Shown here: positions 1 to 4,973 of the stretch, in pieces
How positions within the stretch are numbered: the first letter of the stretch is position 1
Layout of the letters: every line of letters begins with the position of its first letter
From: an uncultured Dehalococcoidia bacterium
Lineage (GTDB): Bacteria > Chloroflexota > Dehalococcoidia > Tepidiformales > Tepidiformaceae
Direction: 5' to 3'
Assembly (NCBI GenBank): GCA_937954195.1
Contig: CALFYR010000005.1
Span: forward strand, 1-5,468
Length of the DNA stretch: 5,468 bases
Made by a program: the position numbers and the translations under genes
The notes under the pieces: model-generated
The model's database searches: none
The model's input: the letters and a program-made list of their open reading frames with translations, nothing else
What the model was told of the DNA's origin: nothing

Positions 1-843
1 CTCGATGACCCGGACGACCTGAAGCCCGGTGACCCGGTCGTCTTCCTCCTGAATCTGCACGGCGGCGGGTCGGTCGGCGCGTGGCAGCGGGCGTACTTTC
101 CGGCGGTCGACTACAAGGACAAGTACCGCCTCGTGGTCGCCACTCCTTCGGCCGCGACGAAGGAGCCGATGCGCCGCTGGGTCGAAGAGGCCGACGACGA
201 CCACCTCCGCAACATCGTCGACTACGTGTTCGAAAAGTACGGCCGGGAGAACATCGCCGCGTTCTGGCTGGTCGGGCATTCGCAGGGCGGCATGACCAGC
301 AACCGCCTGCTGGGGCAGAAGTTCTTCCAGGATCGCGTCGATGGCTGGCTGAGCCTCTCGGGCGGGCGCATCGGCCCGATCGAACTGCCGGCATCGTTCT
401 TCTCGCCGCACCGTGGCGCGCCGCCGCCACCGCCGCCCGGCCAGGAGAACGCGCCGCGTCCCGGCCGCGCCGCCGCGGTGGATTGCGACATCTCGTTCAT
501 CTTCACTTCCGGCGAACACGAAATGGTGGCGCTCCCCGAGACCTCGCCGTGGGCCGAAAAGTACGGCGCCGGCGCCCGCGTCCGCCTCGCCGACGTGGTC
601 GATACCGAGCCCGGCAAGATCCACGACACGCTCCGCGAAGGGAAGTCCACGCCGGCGTGGGGCCTTTCGCCGCGGCCCGGCACGGCCCAGGTTTACGTCT
701 ACCCCAACGCGCGCGACGGCCGCGTCATCGCCGATGTGGTGCGTATAGATAAGGGACACACGGAAGGGCTCGAGCCGAAGATCACGGAAGAGTTGATCAA
801 GATGATGGTGAGCGCGCCGGGCGGGAAGGCGCGGGGCCGGTAG
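1..843 (+). CDS. alpha/beta-hydrolase esterase (PHB depolymerase/LpqC-like), 5' end missing
   Basis: The reading frame is open from the first base to TAG at 841-843, giving 280 visible residues. The GTG at 133 lies inside the fold and is not a credible start, so the true start and any signal peptide are left of the window. Seen: an HGGG oxyanion-hole motif (visible residues 20-23, after the strand VVFLLNL), a nucleophile elbow GHSQGG (92-97, Ser94), and a late histidine in DKGHTEG (His253) that fits the catalytic His. The acid could be Glu172 or Glu174 in the strand-loop SGEHE, but this is uncertain. A proline-rich loop (six prolines at 141-146, then a basic Ala/Pro stretch to about 158) interrupts the fold between the nucleophile region and that strand. 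The family hydrolyses esters, and the nearest recognisable groups are polyhydroxybutyrate depolymerase-like and feruloyl-esterase-like enzymes. The substrate cannot be read from the sequence. It is convergent with the small gene at 850-1083, with 6 nt between the stops. Confidence 0.85.
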   Translation, partial: LDDPDDLKPGDPVVFLLNLHGGGSVGAWQRAYFPAVDYKDKYRLVVATPSAATKEPMRRWVEEADDDHLRNIVDYVFEKYGRENIAAFWLVGHSQGGMTSNRLLGQKFFQDRVDGWLSLSGGRIGPIELPASFFSPHRGAPPPPPPGQENAPRPGRAAAVDCDISFIFTSGEHEMVALPETSPWAEKYGAGARVRLADVVDTEPGKIHDTLREGKSTPAWGLSPRPGTAQVYVYPNARDGRVIADVVRIDKGHTEGLEPKITEELIKMMVSAPGGKARGR

Positions 844-852
844 CCGCGGCTA
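841..852. repeat. perfect 12-bp palindrome joining two convergent stop codons
   Basis: TAGCCGCGGCTA reads the same on both strands. Its ends are the TAG stops of the esterase (plus) and the small membrane protein (minus). No T-run follows on either side, so it is not a convincing intrinsic terminator. Confidence 0.5.
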
Positions 853-1083
853 GCCGCCTTCGACCTTCCGATCTTTCTGAGCCTGTGCGTGCCTGATCAG
901 AGCAGCAACTTCGAAGAACGCCATCGGCGCGTAATACTGCACGCCCTTCATGGCCAGGTGGCCAATGCTTCCGGGTACCATCACAAGTGCGAGCAATACC
1001 ACGAGAGGCGCGAAGACGATGCGGTAGTTGAGATACCATGGCCTCGGTCCTGGCGAGATGGGCCGTTGCTGCACAGCGTTCAT
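850..1083 (-). CDS. small membrane protein of unknown function
   Basis: I do not recognise this 77-residue protein. It has a Pro/Arg-containing N-terminus (1-20), one clear hydrophobic segment (about 22-40, VFAPLVVLLALVMVPGSI) long enough to span the membrane, a second weaker aromatic/hydrophobic stretch (about 47-63, VQYYAPMAFFEVAALI) that could be a second span or an amphipathic helix, and a charged C-terminus (64-77). The hydrophobic pattern is coherent, and the frame fills the space between two firm genes. ATG at 1081-1083 is the only reasonable start. A purine-rich GAGGTGG lies about 15 nt upstream, too far for a normal Shine-Dalgarno, while a -10-like GATAGT ends 7 nt upstream. Third-position G/C bias is visibly weaker than in the flanking genes, which may mean a young or less constrained gene. 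It is divergent from yifB/comM. Confidence 0.6.
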   Translation of the reverse strand: MNAVQQRPISPGPRPWYLNYRIVFAPLVVLLALVMVPGSIGHLAMKGVQYYAPMAFFEVAALIRHAQAQKDRKVEGG

Positions 1084-1090
1084 GCTGACA

Positions 1091-1120
1091 ACTATCGACC
1101 ACCTCGCAGCTTTCGCTCAG
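1091..1120 (-). promoter_or_regulatory. possible promoter of the small membrane protein gene
   Basis: On the minus strand CTGAGC (1115-1120) and GATAGT (1091-1096) are separated by 18 nt. The -10 matches TATAAT at 4 of 6 and the -35 keeps the TGA core. The -10 ends 7 nt before the ATG, so transcription would begin at or next to the start codon. The elements are weak, and the support is mainly their spacing to the ATG. Confidence 0.35.
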
Positions 1121-1197
1121 CCGAGCATTTGCGCACGTCATCCAGCGCCCTGGAGTTCGCGCGGCGCGCTCCTAACCGTCGGCGTACTGATGGCCGT

Positions 1198-1228
1198 TTG
1201 ACCCCGCCCAACCTTCGCCACGTACAAT
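1198..1228 (+). promoter_or_regulatory. promoter of yifB/comM, probably leaderless
   Basis: TTGACC (1198-1203) and TACAAT (1223-1228) each match the sigma-70 consensus hexamers at 5 of 6, with a 19-nt spacer, slightly long but within the tolerated range. The -10 ends 7 nt before the ATG at 1236, so the expected transcription start coincides with the A of the start codon. No Shine-Dalgarno exists in front of this ATG, consistent with a leaderless mRNA. Confidence 0.6.
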
Positions 1229-1235
1229 CGCGGCC

Positions 1236-2765
1236 ATGCTCGCGCGGGTCCTCAGTTGTGCGGTCGTGGGGCTCGATGGCGAGCTCGTCGATGTCGAAGT
1301 CGACATCACTCGCTCGGAAATGCCCAAGACTATCGTCGTCGGCCTGCCGGATACGGCGGTGCAGGAGTCGCGCGAGCGCGTCCGTTCGGCCATTCGCAAC
1401 AGCGGGCTGAGCTGGGCGCACAACAGCAAGGTCGTCGTGAATCTTGCGCCAGCGGACCTCCGCAAGGAGGGCCCGGCGTATGACCTCCCGATCGCGGTGG
1501 GGGTGCTGCTCGCCTCTGGCCAGGTCGTCGCCGACGTCGAAGACGCGGTCTTCATCGGCGAACTCGCGCTCACCGGCGAGGTTCGACCGGTTCGCGGCCT
1601 GCTGCCGATGGTGATGCTCGCGGCGAACCGCGGTATCAAGCGGGCGTTCGTGCCGGCCGAAAACGCCCGCGAAGCCGCGCTCGTCTCCGGCATGACCGTC
1701 TACCCGGTTACCACGCTCGCGTCGCTGGCCTCGCACCTGCTGGGCGCTATCCCCATCGACCGCCAGCCATTCACGGACAGCGCCGGCGACGACAGCATCG
1801 CGCCGAACATCACCGATTTCGCCGACATCGTCGGGCAGGAGCATGTGAAGCGGGCGCTCGAAGTCGCGGCCGCCGGCGGACACAACGTCGTGATGAAGGG
1901 CCCGCCCGGCAGCGGCAAGACGCTGCTCGCACGCGCCATCCCTTCTATATTGCCGCCGCTCACCAGCGAAGAGGCGATGGAGGTCACGCGCATCTACAGC
2001 GTGGCGGGCCTGCTCGGCAGCGGCGCAGGGCTGGTGGCCGTGCGGCCGTTCCGCGCGCCACACCACACCATTTCGAACGCGGGCCTGGTCGGTGGCGGCT
2101 CGGTCCCGCGGCCGGGCGAGATTACCCTGGCTCATCGAGGAGTCCTCTTTTTGGACGAACTCCTCGAATTCGACCCGCGCGTCCTCGAGATGCTCCGTCA
2201 GCCGCTCGAAGACAAAACGGTCACCATCAGCCGGGCGAAGCAGGCGGTCACGTTCCCGGCCAGCTTCATCTTATGTAGTGCGCTGAACCCGTGCCCGTGC
2301 GGCTTCCTCGGCGACCCCGAACGAGAGTGTTCGTGCCCGCCGCAACTGGTGTCGCGCTACCAGCGGCGCCTTAGTGGGCCGCTCATCGACCGCATCGACC
2401 TGTTCGTCGATGTGCCGCGCGTGCCCTTCGAGAAGCTATCCAGCGTGGGACGTTCCGAACCGTCCGAGGCGGTCCGCCACCGGGTGGCAGCGGCGCGAGC
2501 GGTGCAGGCGGCGCGGTTCGCGGGCGGAGCGACCATCACCAACGCCGAGATGACCCCGGCCGAAGTCCGCGACTACGCCCAGAAGGTGATGGACCCGGGC
2601 GCTGGCGACGTCCTCAAGCTCGCGGTCGAACGGTTGAACCTCTCGGCGCGAGCGTTCCACCGCCTGCTGAAGGTCGCGCGGACAATCGCCGACCTGGCGG
2701 GCAGCGAGACCATCGAGACGCCGCACATGGCCGAGAGCATCCAGTACCGCGCGAGGCTGGAGTAG
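1236..2765 (+). CDS. comM: YifB/ComM family Mg-chelatase-like AAA+ ATPase
   Basis: This complete 509-residue protein has the usual length for the family. The N-terminal ChlI-like/Lon-protease-like domain (about 1-170) has the diagnostic VGLPDTAVQESRERVRSAI stretch (35-53) and the YDLPIAVG region (82-89). The AAA+ core follows DFADIVGQEHVKRALE (194-209), with Walker A GPPGSGKT (222-229), Walker B VLFLDE (303-308) and an arginine-finger-like SGPLIDRIDL (380-389). A family-typical cysteine cluster NPCPCG...CSC (Cys353, 355, 365, 367) sits between them, and a C-terminal Mg-chelatase helical domain (about 410-505) ends the protein. In Gram-negative bacteria ComM is a hexameric DNA helicase that promotes branch migration during natural transformation. 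Many non-competent bacteria also carry the family, so competence here is not implied. The ATG at 1236 is supported by the homology-typical MLARVLS start and by the promoter placed just before it. The stop touches the stop of the convergent monooxygenase gene. Confidence 0.95.
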   Translation: MLARVLSCAVVGLDGELVDVEVDITRSEMPKTIVVGLPDTAVQESRERVRSAIRNSGLSWAHNSKVVVNLAPADLRKEGPAYDLPIAVGVLLASGQVVADVEDAVFIGELALTGEVRPVRGLLPMVMLAANRGIKRAFVPAENAREAALVSGMTVYPVTTLASLASHLLGAIPIDRQPFTDSAGDDSIAPNITDFADIVGQEHVKRALEVAAAGGHNVVMKGPPGSGKTLLARAIPSILPPLTSEEAMEVTRIYSVAGLLGSGAGLVAVRPFRAPHHTISNAGLVGGGSVPRPGEITLAHRGVLFLDELLEFDPRVLEMLRQPLEDKTVTISRAKQAVTFPASFILCSALNPCPCGFLGDPERECSCPPQLVSRYQRRLSGPLIDRIDLFVDVPRVPFEKLSSVGRSEPSEAVRHRVAAARAVQAARFAGGATITNAEMTPAEVRDYAQKVMDPGAGDVLKLAVERLNLSARAFHRLLKVARTIADLAGSETIETPHMAESIQYRARLE

Positions 2766-3803
2766 CTACGCCTCCGGTGCGCACGCCCGCAGCACGGCCT
2801 GGGCTGCTTCCATCCCCGGCCGCACTCCGACGATCCGGACGATGGCCAGGTCCAGACCTTCGCTGAGGCGCTTGAGCGCAGCCTGCGCACCAGCGGCAGG
2901 ACCGAAGTAGCCCATCTCGTTCAGGAACTCGTCCGGGAACAGGTCAATCAACTCCGCTTCGGTTGCCCCGGCTTCACGGCGCTCTTCGATCCGGTTTAGC
3001 GCGGCGTCGAATCCCATCCGGGCGAAGTGACCGCGGTAGCCCCGGTCCTTCGAAGCGCCTGGACGCGCAAGGGCGTACCCCATGAACGACCGCACGAACG
3101 CCCGACGGGCCGCTTCAACGTCGTCGTCGATGCAAACGCGAATGTACTCCGTGACCTTCACGCTGGAGGGGTCGCGGCCGGCCCGCGCGGCCCCGGCCGC
3201 GATTTGTTCGCGGCACCATGAGCGGGCGGCCGGGGCTGTCCAGTTCAGGCTGACGCCGTCGGCAACTTCGCCCGCGAGCTTCAGCATTTGTGGACCAAGG
3301 GCCGCCAGGTAGAGCGGTACAGGCAGCGGCCGGCCGGTCACTTGCAGCCGGTCGACCTGGACCGCCGCACCATCGAGCGTGACTACCTTTCCTTCGAGCA
3401 GCTGCCGAAGCGTCGTGATGTACTCGCGCATCATCCGCACCACGGGCCAGTCGGGGACCCCGTGCATGCGCCGGTACTCCGGCCCGTAAATGCCGCCGGT
3501 CCCAAGCCCCAGCGTGAACTGTCCACCGGTCAGTTCGCTCAGCGTGCCGGCCTGGCTCGCGAGCGATTGCACGGTCCACACCGGCACCGGAATGACCGCA
3601 ATACTGACGGGCAGCCCGCCATCGACCATGGAAGAGGTCGCGTTCGACCACTGTGCGCACACCTGGAACCCGTCGCGAGTGGCAGGGCCGCTGGGCGTCC
3701 ACGCGCTCCTATACCCGGCGCGCGCCGCTTCCCCCGCCAGCTCACGAGATTCGGCGAAGCTCAGGCCGAGGCTTGCGTCGATTCCAATGCCACGTTCAGT
3801 CAT
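2766..3803 (-). CDS. LLM-class flavin/F420-dependent oxidoreductase
   Basis: This 345-residue protein has the bacterial luciferase-like TIM-barrel pattern. Its N-terminal strand and helix is GIGIDASLGLSFAESRELAGEAARAGYRSAWTP (5-37). The strand SIAVIPVP (67-74) is followed by LASQAGTLSELTGGQFTLGLGTGG (81-104), the most characteristic block of the family. The strand PVPLYLAALGPQMLKLAGEVADGVSLNW (161-188) resembles F420-dependent MER-like members, where it contributes to cofactor binding. Family members oxidise or reduce small substrates with FMN or coenzyme F420; neither cofactor preference nor substrate can be assigned here. The frame extends upstream to a TTG at 3827, but I place the start at the ATG at 3801-3803. 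AGGAG lies 7 nt before it, and MTERGIGID begins directly with the first barrel strand as in relatives. The gene at 3856-4128 lies 53 nt upstream on the same strand and may be co-transcribed. The stop abuts the stop of yifB/comM. Confidence 0.9.
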   Translation of the reverse strand: MTERGIGIDASLGLSFAESRELAGEAARAGYRSAWTPSGPATRDGFQVCAQWSNATSSMVDGGLPVSIAVIPVPVWTVQSLASQAGTLSELTGGQFTLGLGTGGIYGPEYRRMHGVPDWPVVRMMREYITTLRQLLEGKVVTLDGAAVQVDRLQVTGRPLPVPLYLAALGPQMLKLAGEVADGVSLNWTAPAARSWCREQIAAGAARAGRDPSSVKVTEYIRVCIDDDVEAARRAFVRSFMGYALARPGASKDRGYRGHFARMGFDAALNRIEERREAGATEAELIDLFPDEFLNEMGYFGPAAGAQAALKRLSEGLDLAIVRIVGVRPGMEAAQAVLRACAPEA

Positions 3804-3808
3804 CACAT

Positions 3809-3815
3809 CTCTCCT
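3809..3815 (-). promoter_or_regulatory. ribosome binding site that fixes the monooxygenase start
   Basis: On the minus strand the sequence reads AGGAGAG, with the AGGAG core ending 7 nt before the ATG at 3803. This is the strongest Shine-Dalgarno in the window. It lies downstream of the alternative TTG at 3827, so it rules against that longer start. Confidence 0.8.
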
Positions 3816-3855
3816 GCACGGGGACAATACGCAGCACGTGTTTCAGCCGTAGCGC

Positions 3856-4128
3856 TCATTCCTTTGACTCCGGCGCCGTGCCTCCCATAAAGCGCCGCAT
3901 CACTTCCGGGTTCATCCAGTTGAATGGCGAATTCGCGGTCGCCTTCAGCCATTGGTCAAACTCCTTCGAAGCGTCGGCGGTCATCTCCCCGAGCTTCACG
4001 TTGGCTTCGACGAGCTTGCTGGCCGAGGCGAACAACTCCGCCCACCGTTCGAGCACCACGCCATACTGGCGCCCGAATTCGAGCGCGCGCTCGGATGGGC
4101 CGAAGAACGTGTTTCGGGAACGAGGCAT
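3856..4128 (-). CDS. short helical protein, phasin-like at best, function unknown
   Basis: This 90-residue soluble protein has no signal peptide or membrane segment. It looks almost entirely helical: residues 12-62 form amphipathic helix with regular aromatic/hydrophobic spacing (ERALEFGRQYGVVLERWAELF, then KLVEANVKLGEM and KEFDQWLKA). A short aromatic motif PFNWMNPEVMRRFMG (68-82) and a charged tail follow. The size, helical content and Trp/Phe-rich heptad-like pattern recall phasins or PhaE-type subunits that coat polyhydroxyalkanoate granules, but no signature residue proves this. The ATG at 4126-4128 has GGAG 8 nt upstream (minus strand, 4137-4140), and a -10-like TATAGT precedes it. It is probably the first gene of a two-gene unit with the luciferase-like monooxygenase. 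It is divergent from the small membrane protein/DinB pair. Confidence 0.7.
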   Translation of the reverse strand: MPRSRNTFFGPSERALEFGRQYGVVLERWAELFASASKLVEANVKLGEMTADASKEFDQWLKATANSPFNWMNPEVMRRFMGGTAPESKE

Positions 4129-4161
4129 GGCGAAGGCTCCAGTGCGCTGTGCTGTCCCCGG

Positions 4162-4190
4162 ACTATACGGCGGCGGCTGCGTGGCGACAG
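4162..4190 (-). promoter_or_regulatory. possible promoter of the 3856-4128 gene (and monooxygenase unit)
   Basis: On the minus strand TATAGT (4162-4167) matches the -10 consensus at 5 of 6, and CTGTCG (4185-4190), a poor -35, lies 17 nt upstream. The expected transcription start near 4155 gives a leader of about 27 nt that contains the GGAG Shine-Dalgarno at 4137-4140. Confidence 0.45.
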
Positions 4191-4205
4191 ATCATGACGA
4201 GTTTA

Positions 4206-4268
4206 GAACATTTGTGTTGACATTCGAACGCATGTGCGGTTAGATCCCGCCACTACGAACGGATGTGC
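4206..4268. promoter_or_regulatory. three phased GAAC-N4-GTG(C/T) boxes, candidate LexA-like operator
   Basis: Three copies of a 12-bp box lie on the plus strand: GAACATTTGTGT (4206-4217), GAACGCATGTGC (4226-4237) and GAACGGATGTGC (4257-4268). Starts are 20 and 31 bp apart, close to two and three helical turns, so the boxes face the same side of the DNA. Against the Gram-positive LexA box CGAACRNRYGTTCG, the middle copy (with flanks 4225-4238) matches 13 of 14, the third 12 of 14, and the first only the core. All three carry G at the second T of GTTC. The first overlaps the edge of the TTGACA -35, the second lies in the spacer and the third just beyond the expected start, an arrangement typical of repression. 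The protein that binds is inferred, not shown. Confidence 0.5.
4217..4245 (+). promoter_or_regulatory. possible promoter of the small membrane protein/DinB pair
   Basis: A perfect TTGACA (4217-4222) is followed after 17 nt by TTAGAT (4240-4245), a weak -10 with 3 of 6 matches. Transcription would start near 4252 and give a leader of about 25 nt before the ATG at 4277. The boxes at 4206-4268 flank and interrupt it. Confidence 0.45.
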
Positions 4269-4276
4269 TAACAAAC

Positions 4277-4492
4277 ATGGTCAACCCCGTCCTCACCATC
4301 ATCTTCGACCTCGTGCTCATCGGCACCGCCCTGGGACTCATCTCGGCGATGGCCGCCGAGTACTTCGTCTCGCGCGAGCCGCACGTCGGCTCAGAACGCG
4401 CCGTCCGGCGGGCGTCAACGCTGCGCCGGACGCCTGCTCCCCGCGGCGACGTGATGGAAATCCGCGTAATCCGCCGCCGCCGGGCCGCCTGA
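4277..4492 (+). CDS. small single-span membrane protein with basic tail, unknown function
   Basis: I do not recognise a family for this 71-residue protein. Residues 4-26 (PVLTIIFDLVLIGTALGLISAMA) form one membrane segment with an aspartate (Asp11) inside it. It is followed by AEYFVSREP and a strongly basic, Ser/Thr-containing tail (41-71) ending RVIRRRRAA. By the positive-inside rule the tail should be cytoplasmic and the N-terminus outside. Nearly every codon ends in G or C, as in the firm genes of the window, which supports coding. The frame also allows GTG at 4265, but that lies inside the third repeated box, so I prefer ATG 4277. Neither start has a good Shine-Dalgarno. The DinB-family gene starts 28 nt after its stop, suggesting an operon. 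The operator-like boxes upstream suggest regulated expression. Confidence 0.65.
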   Translation: MVNPVLTIIFDLVLIGTALGLISAMAAEYFVSREPHVGSERAVRRASTLRRTPAPRGDVMEIRVIRRRRAA

Positions 4493-4508
4493 TGCTGGTC
4501 CATGCGGT

Positions 4509-4514
4509 TACAGT
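4509..4514 (+). promoter_or_regulatory. -10-like hexamer just before the DinB-family gene
   Basis: TACAGT matches TATAAT at 4 of 6 and ends 6 nt before the ATG at 4521. No recognisable -35 is found at the proper distance. With no Shine-Dalgarno in front of the ATG, this could be an internal leaderless promoter, though read-through from the upstream gene is equally likely. Confidence 0.35.
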
Positions 4515-4520
4515 TGCGGT

Positions 4521-4973
4521 ATGACCTCCGAGCCAACGGCCCGCGATTGGATCGCCGAAATGGGCAAGCGCCGCGAATACCTGCGCGAGCTTCTTGCCGG
4601 CGACGACCCCCGTTTCGCCGAGCGCCCGCCGAACGGCAAATGGTCCGTCATCGAAAACCTGCAACACCTCCTGTTCGCCGAACAGGCGCACTTCCTCCGA
4701 TACTTGGAGAACCCGCCGCCCTGGAGCCCACTCGCGCTCGCGCCGACCGGGATGCAGTCCCAGAAACGGCTTGCCGGGCTCGGGCAACCAACGGCGAGCG
4801 CGCGGGAAGTGCTGGACGCCTGGGCAGAGGTCCACGAATCCACCAAAACACTCGCCTCCAGTGATTCGCCTCAGCTGCTCAACCGGCTCGAACGGCACGT
4901 CAGGCACCTGAACGCCCACGTGAAAGTCATCGAGCGGCTACTGCGCGCGCACGGTACTGGTCCGGGGAGCTAG
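4521..4973 (+). CDS. DinB/YfiT-superfamily putative metal-dependent protein
   Basis: This complete 150-residue protein has the normal length for the superfamily, a four-helix bundle that usually binds a divalent metal through three histidines. The triad is visible: His49 in the second helix (KWSVIENLQHLLFAEQ, after the typical NGKWS entry) and His129/His133 in the late helix as HxxxH (RHLNAHVKVIERLL). The first helix is about 7-25 (RDWIAEMGKRREYLRELLAG). Between helices lies a Pro-rich loop (65-76) and a helix starting near 92 (SAREVLDAWAEVHES). Known members include mycothiol, bacillithiol and glutathione transferases and isomerases. The founding dinB of Bacillus subtilis is DNA-damage inducible; it is unrelated to DNA polymerase IV, which carries the same name in E. 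coli. The substrate is not predictable here. It follows the small membrane protein by 28 nt and overlaps the end of the convergent rel gene by 4 nt (CTAG serves both stops). Confidence 0.87.
   Translation: MTSEPTARDWIAEMGKRREYLRELLAGDDPRFAERPPNGKWSVIENLQHLLFAEQAHFLRYLENPPPWSPLALAPTGMQSQKRLAGLGQPTASAREVLDAWAEVHESTKTLASSDSPQLLNRLERHVRHLNAHVKVIERLLRAHGTGPGS

Noticed and set aside
222..683. 153-codon open frame on the minus strand inside the esterase
   Set aside because: It is antisense to the hydrolase motifs, and its Ser/Arg/Pro/Gly-rich product has no coherent hydrophobic pattern; a shadow frame.
841..852. bidirectional terminator at the esterase junction
   Set aside because: The palindrome is short, has no real loop and no T-run on either strand; it is largely a result of the two TAG stops meeting.
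1092..2135. 347-codon open frame on the minus strand
   Set aside because: It lies antisense to the YifB/ComM domain core. Its composition is Arg/Asp/His-rich with no recognisable fold, as expected for a shadow frame in GC-rich DNA.
1236..2765. magnesium chelatase subunit for chlorophyll synthesis
   Set aside because: The N-terminal VGLPDTAVQESRERV domain and the NPCPCG cysteine cluster are those of the YifB/ComM family. No pigment genes are nearby.
3804..3827. TTG at 3827 as a longer start for the monooxygenase
   Set aside because: The strong Shine-Dalgarno at 3809-3815 lies inside this extension and serves the ATG at 3803. The extra eight residues are not part of the barrel.
4206..4268. 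CRISPR or plasmid-type iteron array
   Set aside because: Only three degenerate 12-bp copies with unequal spacing, no spacer/repeat regularity and no cas or replication-initiator gene nearby; a regulatory array fits better.
4240..4536. 98-codon minus-strand frame opposite the small membrane protein
   Set aside because: It is Arg/Ser-rich without structure. The plus-strand frame has a clear membrane segment and G/C third positions.
4521..4973. DNA polymerase IV (also named DinB)
   Set aside because: At 150 residues with an HxxxH motif it belongs to the DinB/YfiT four-helix superfamily; no Y-family polymerase motifs are present.
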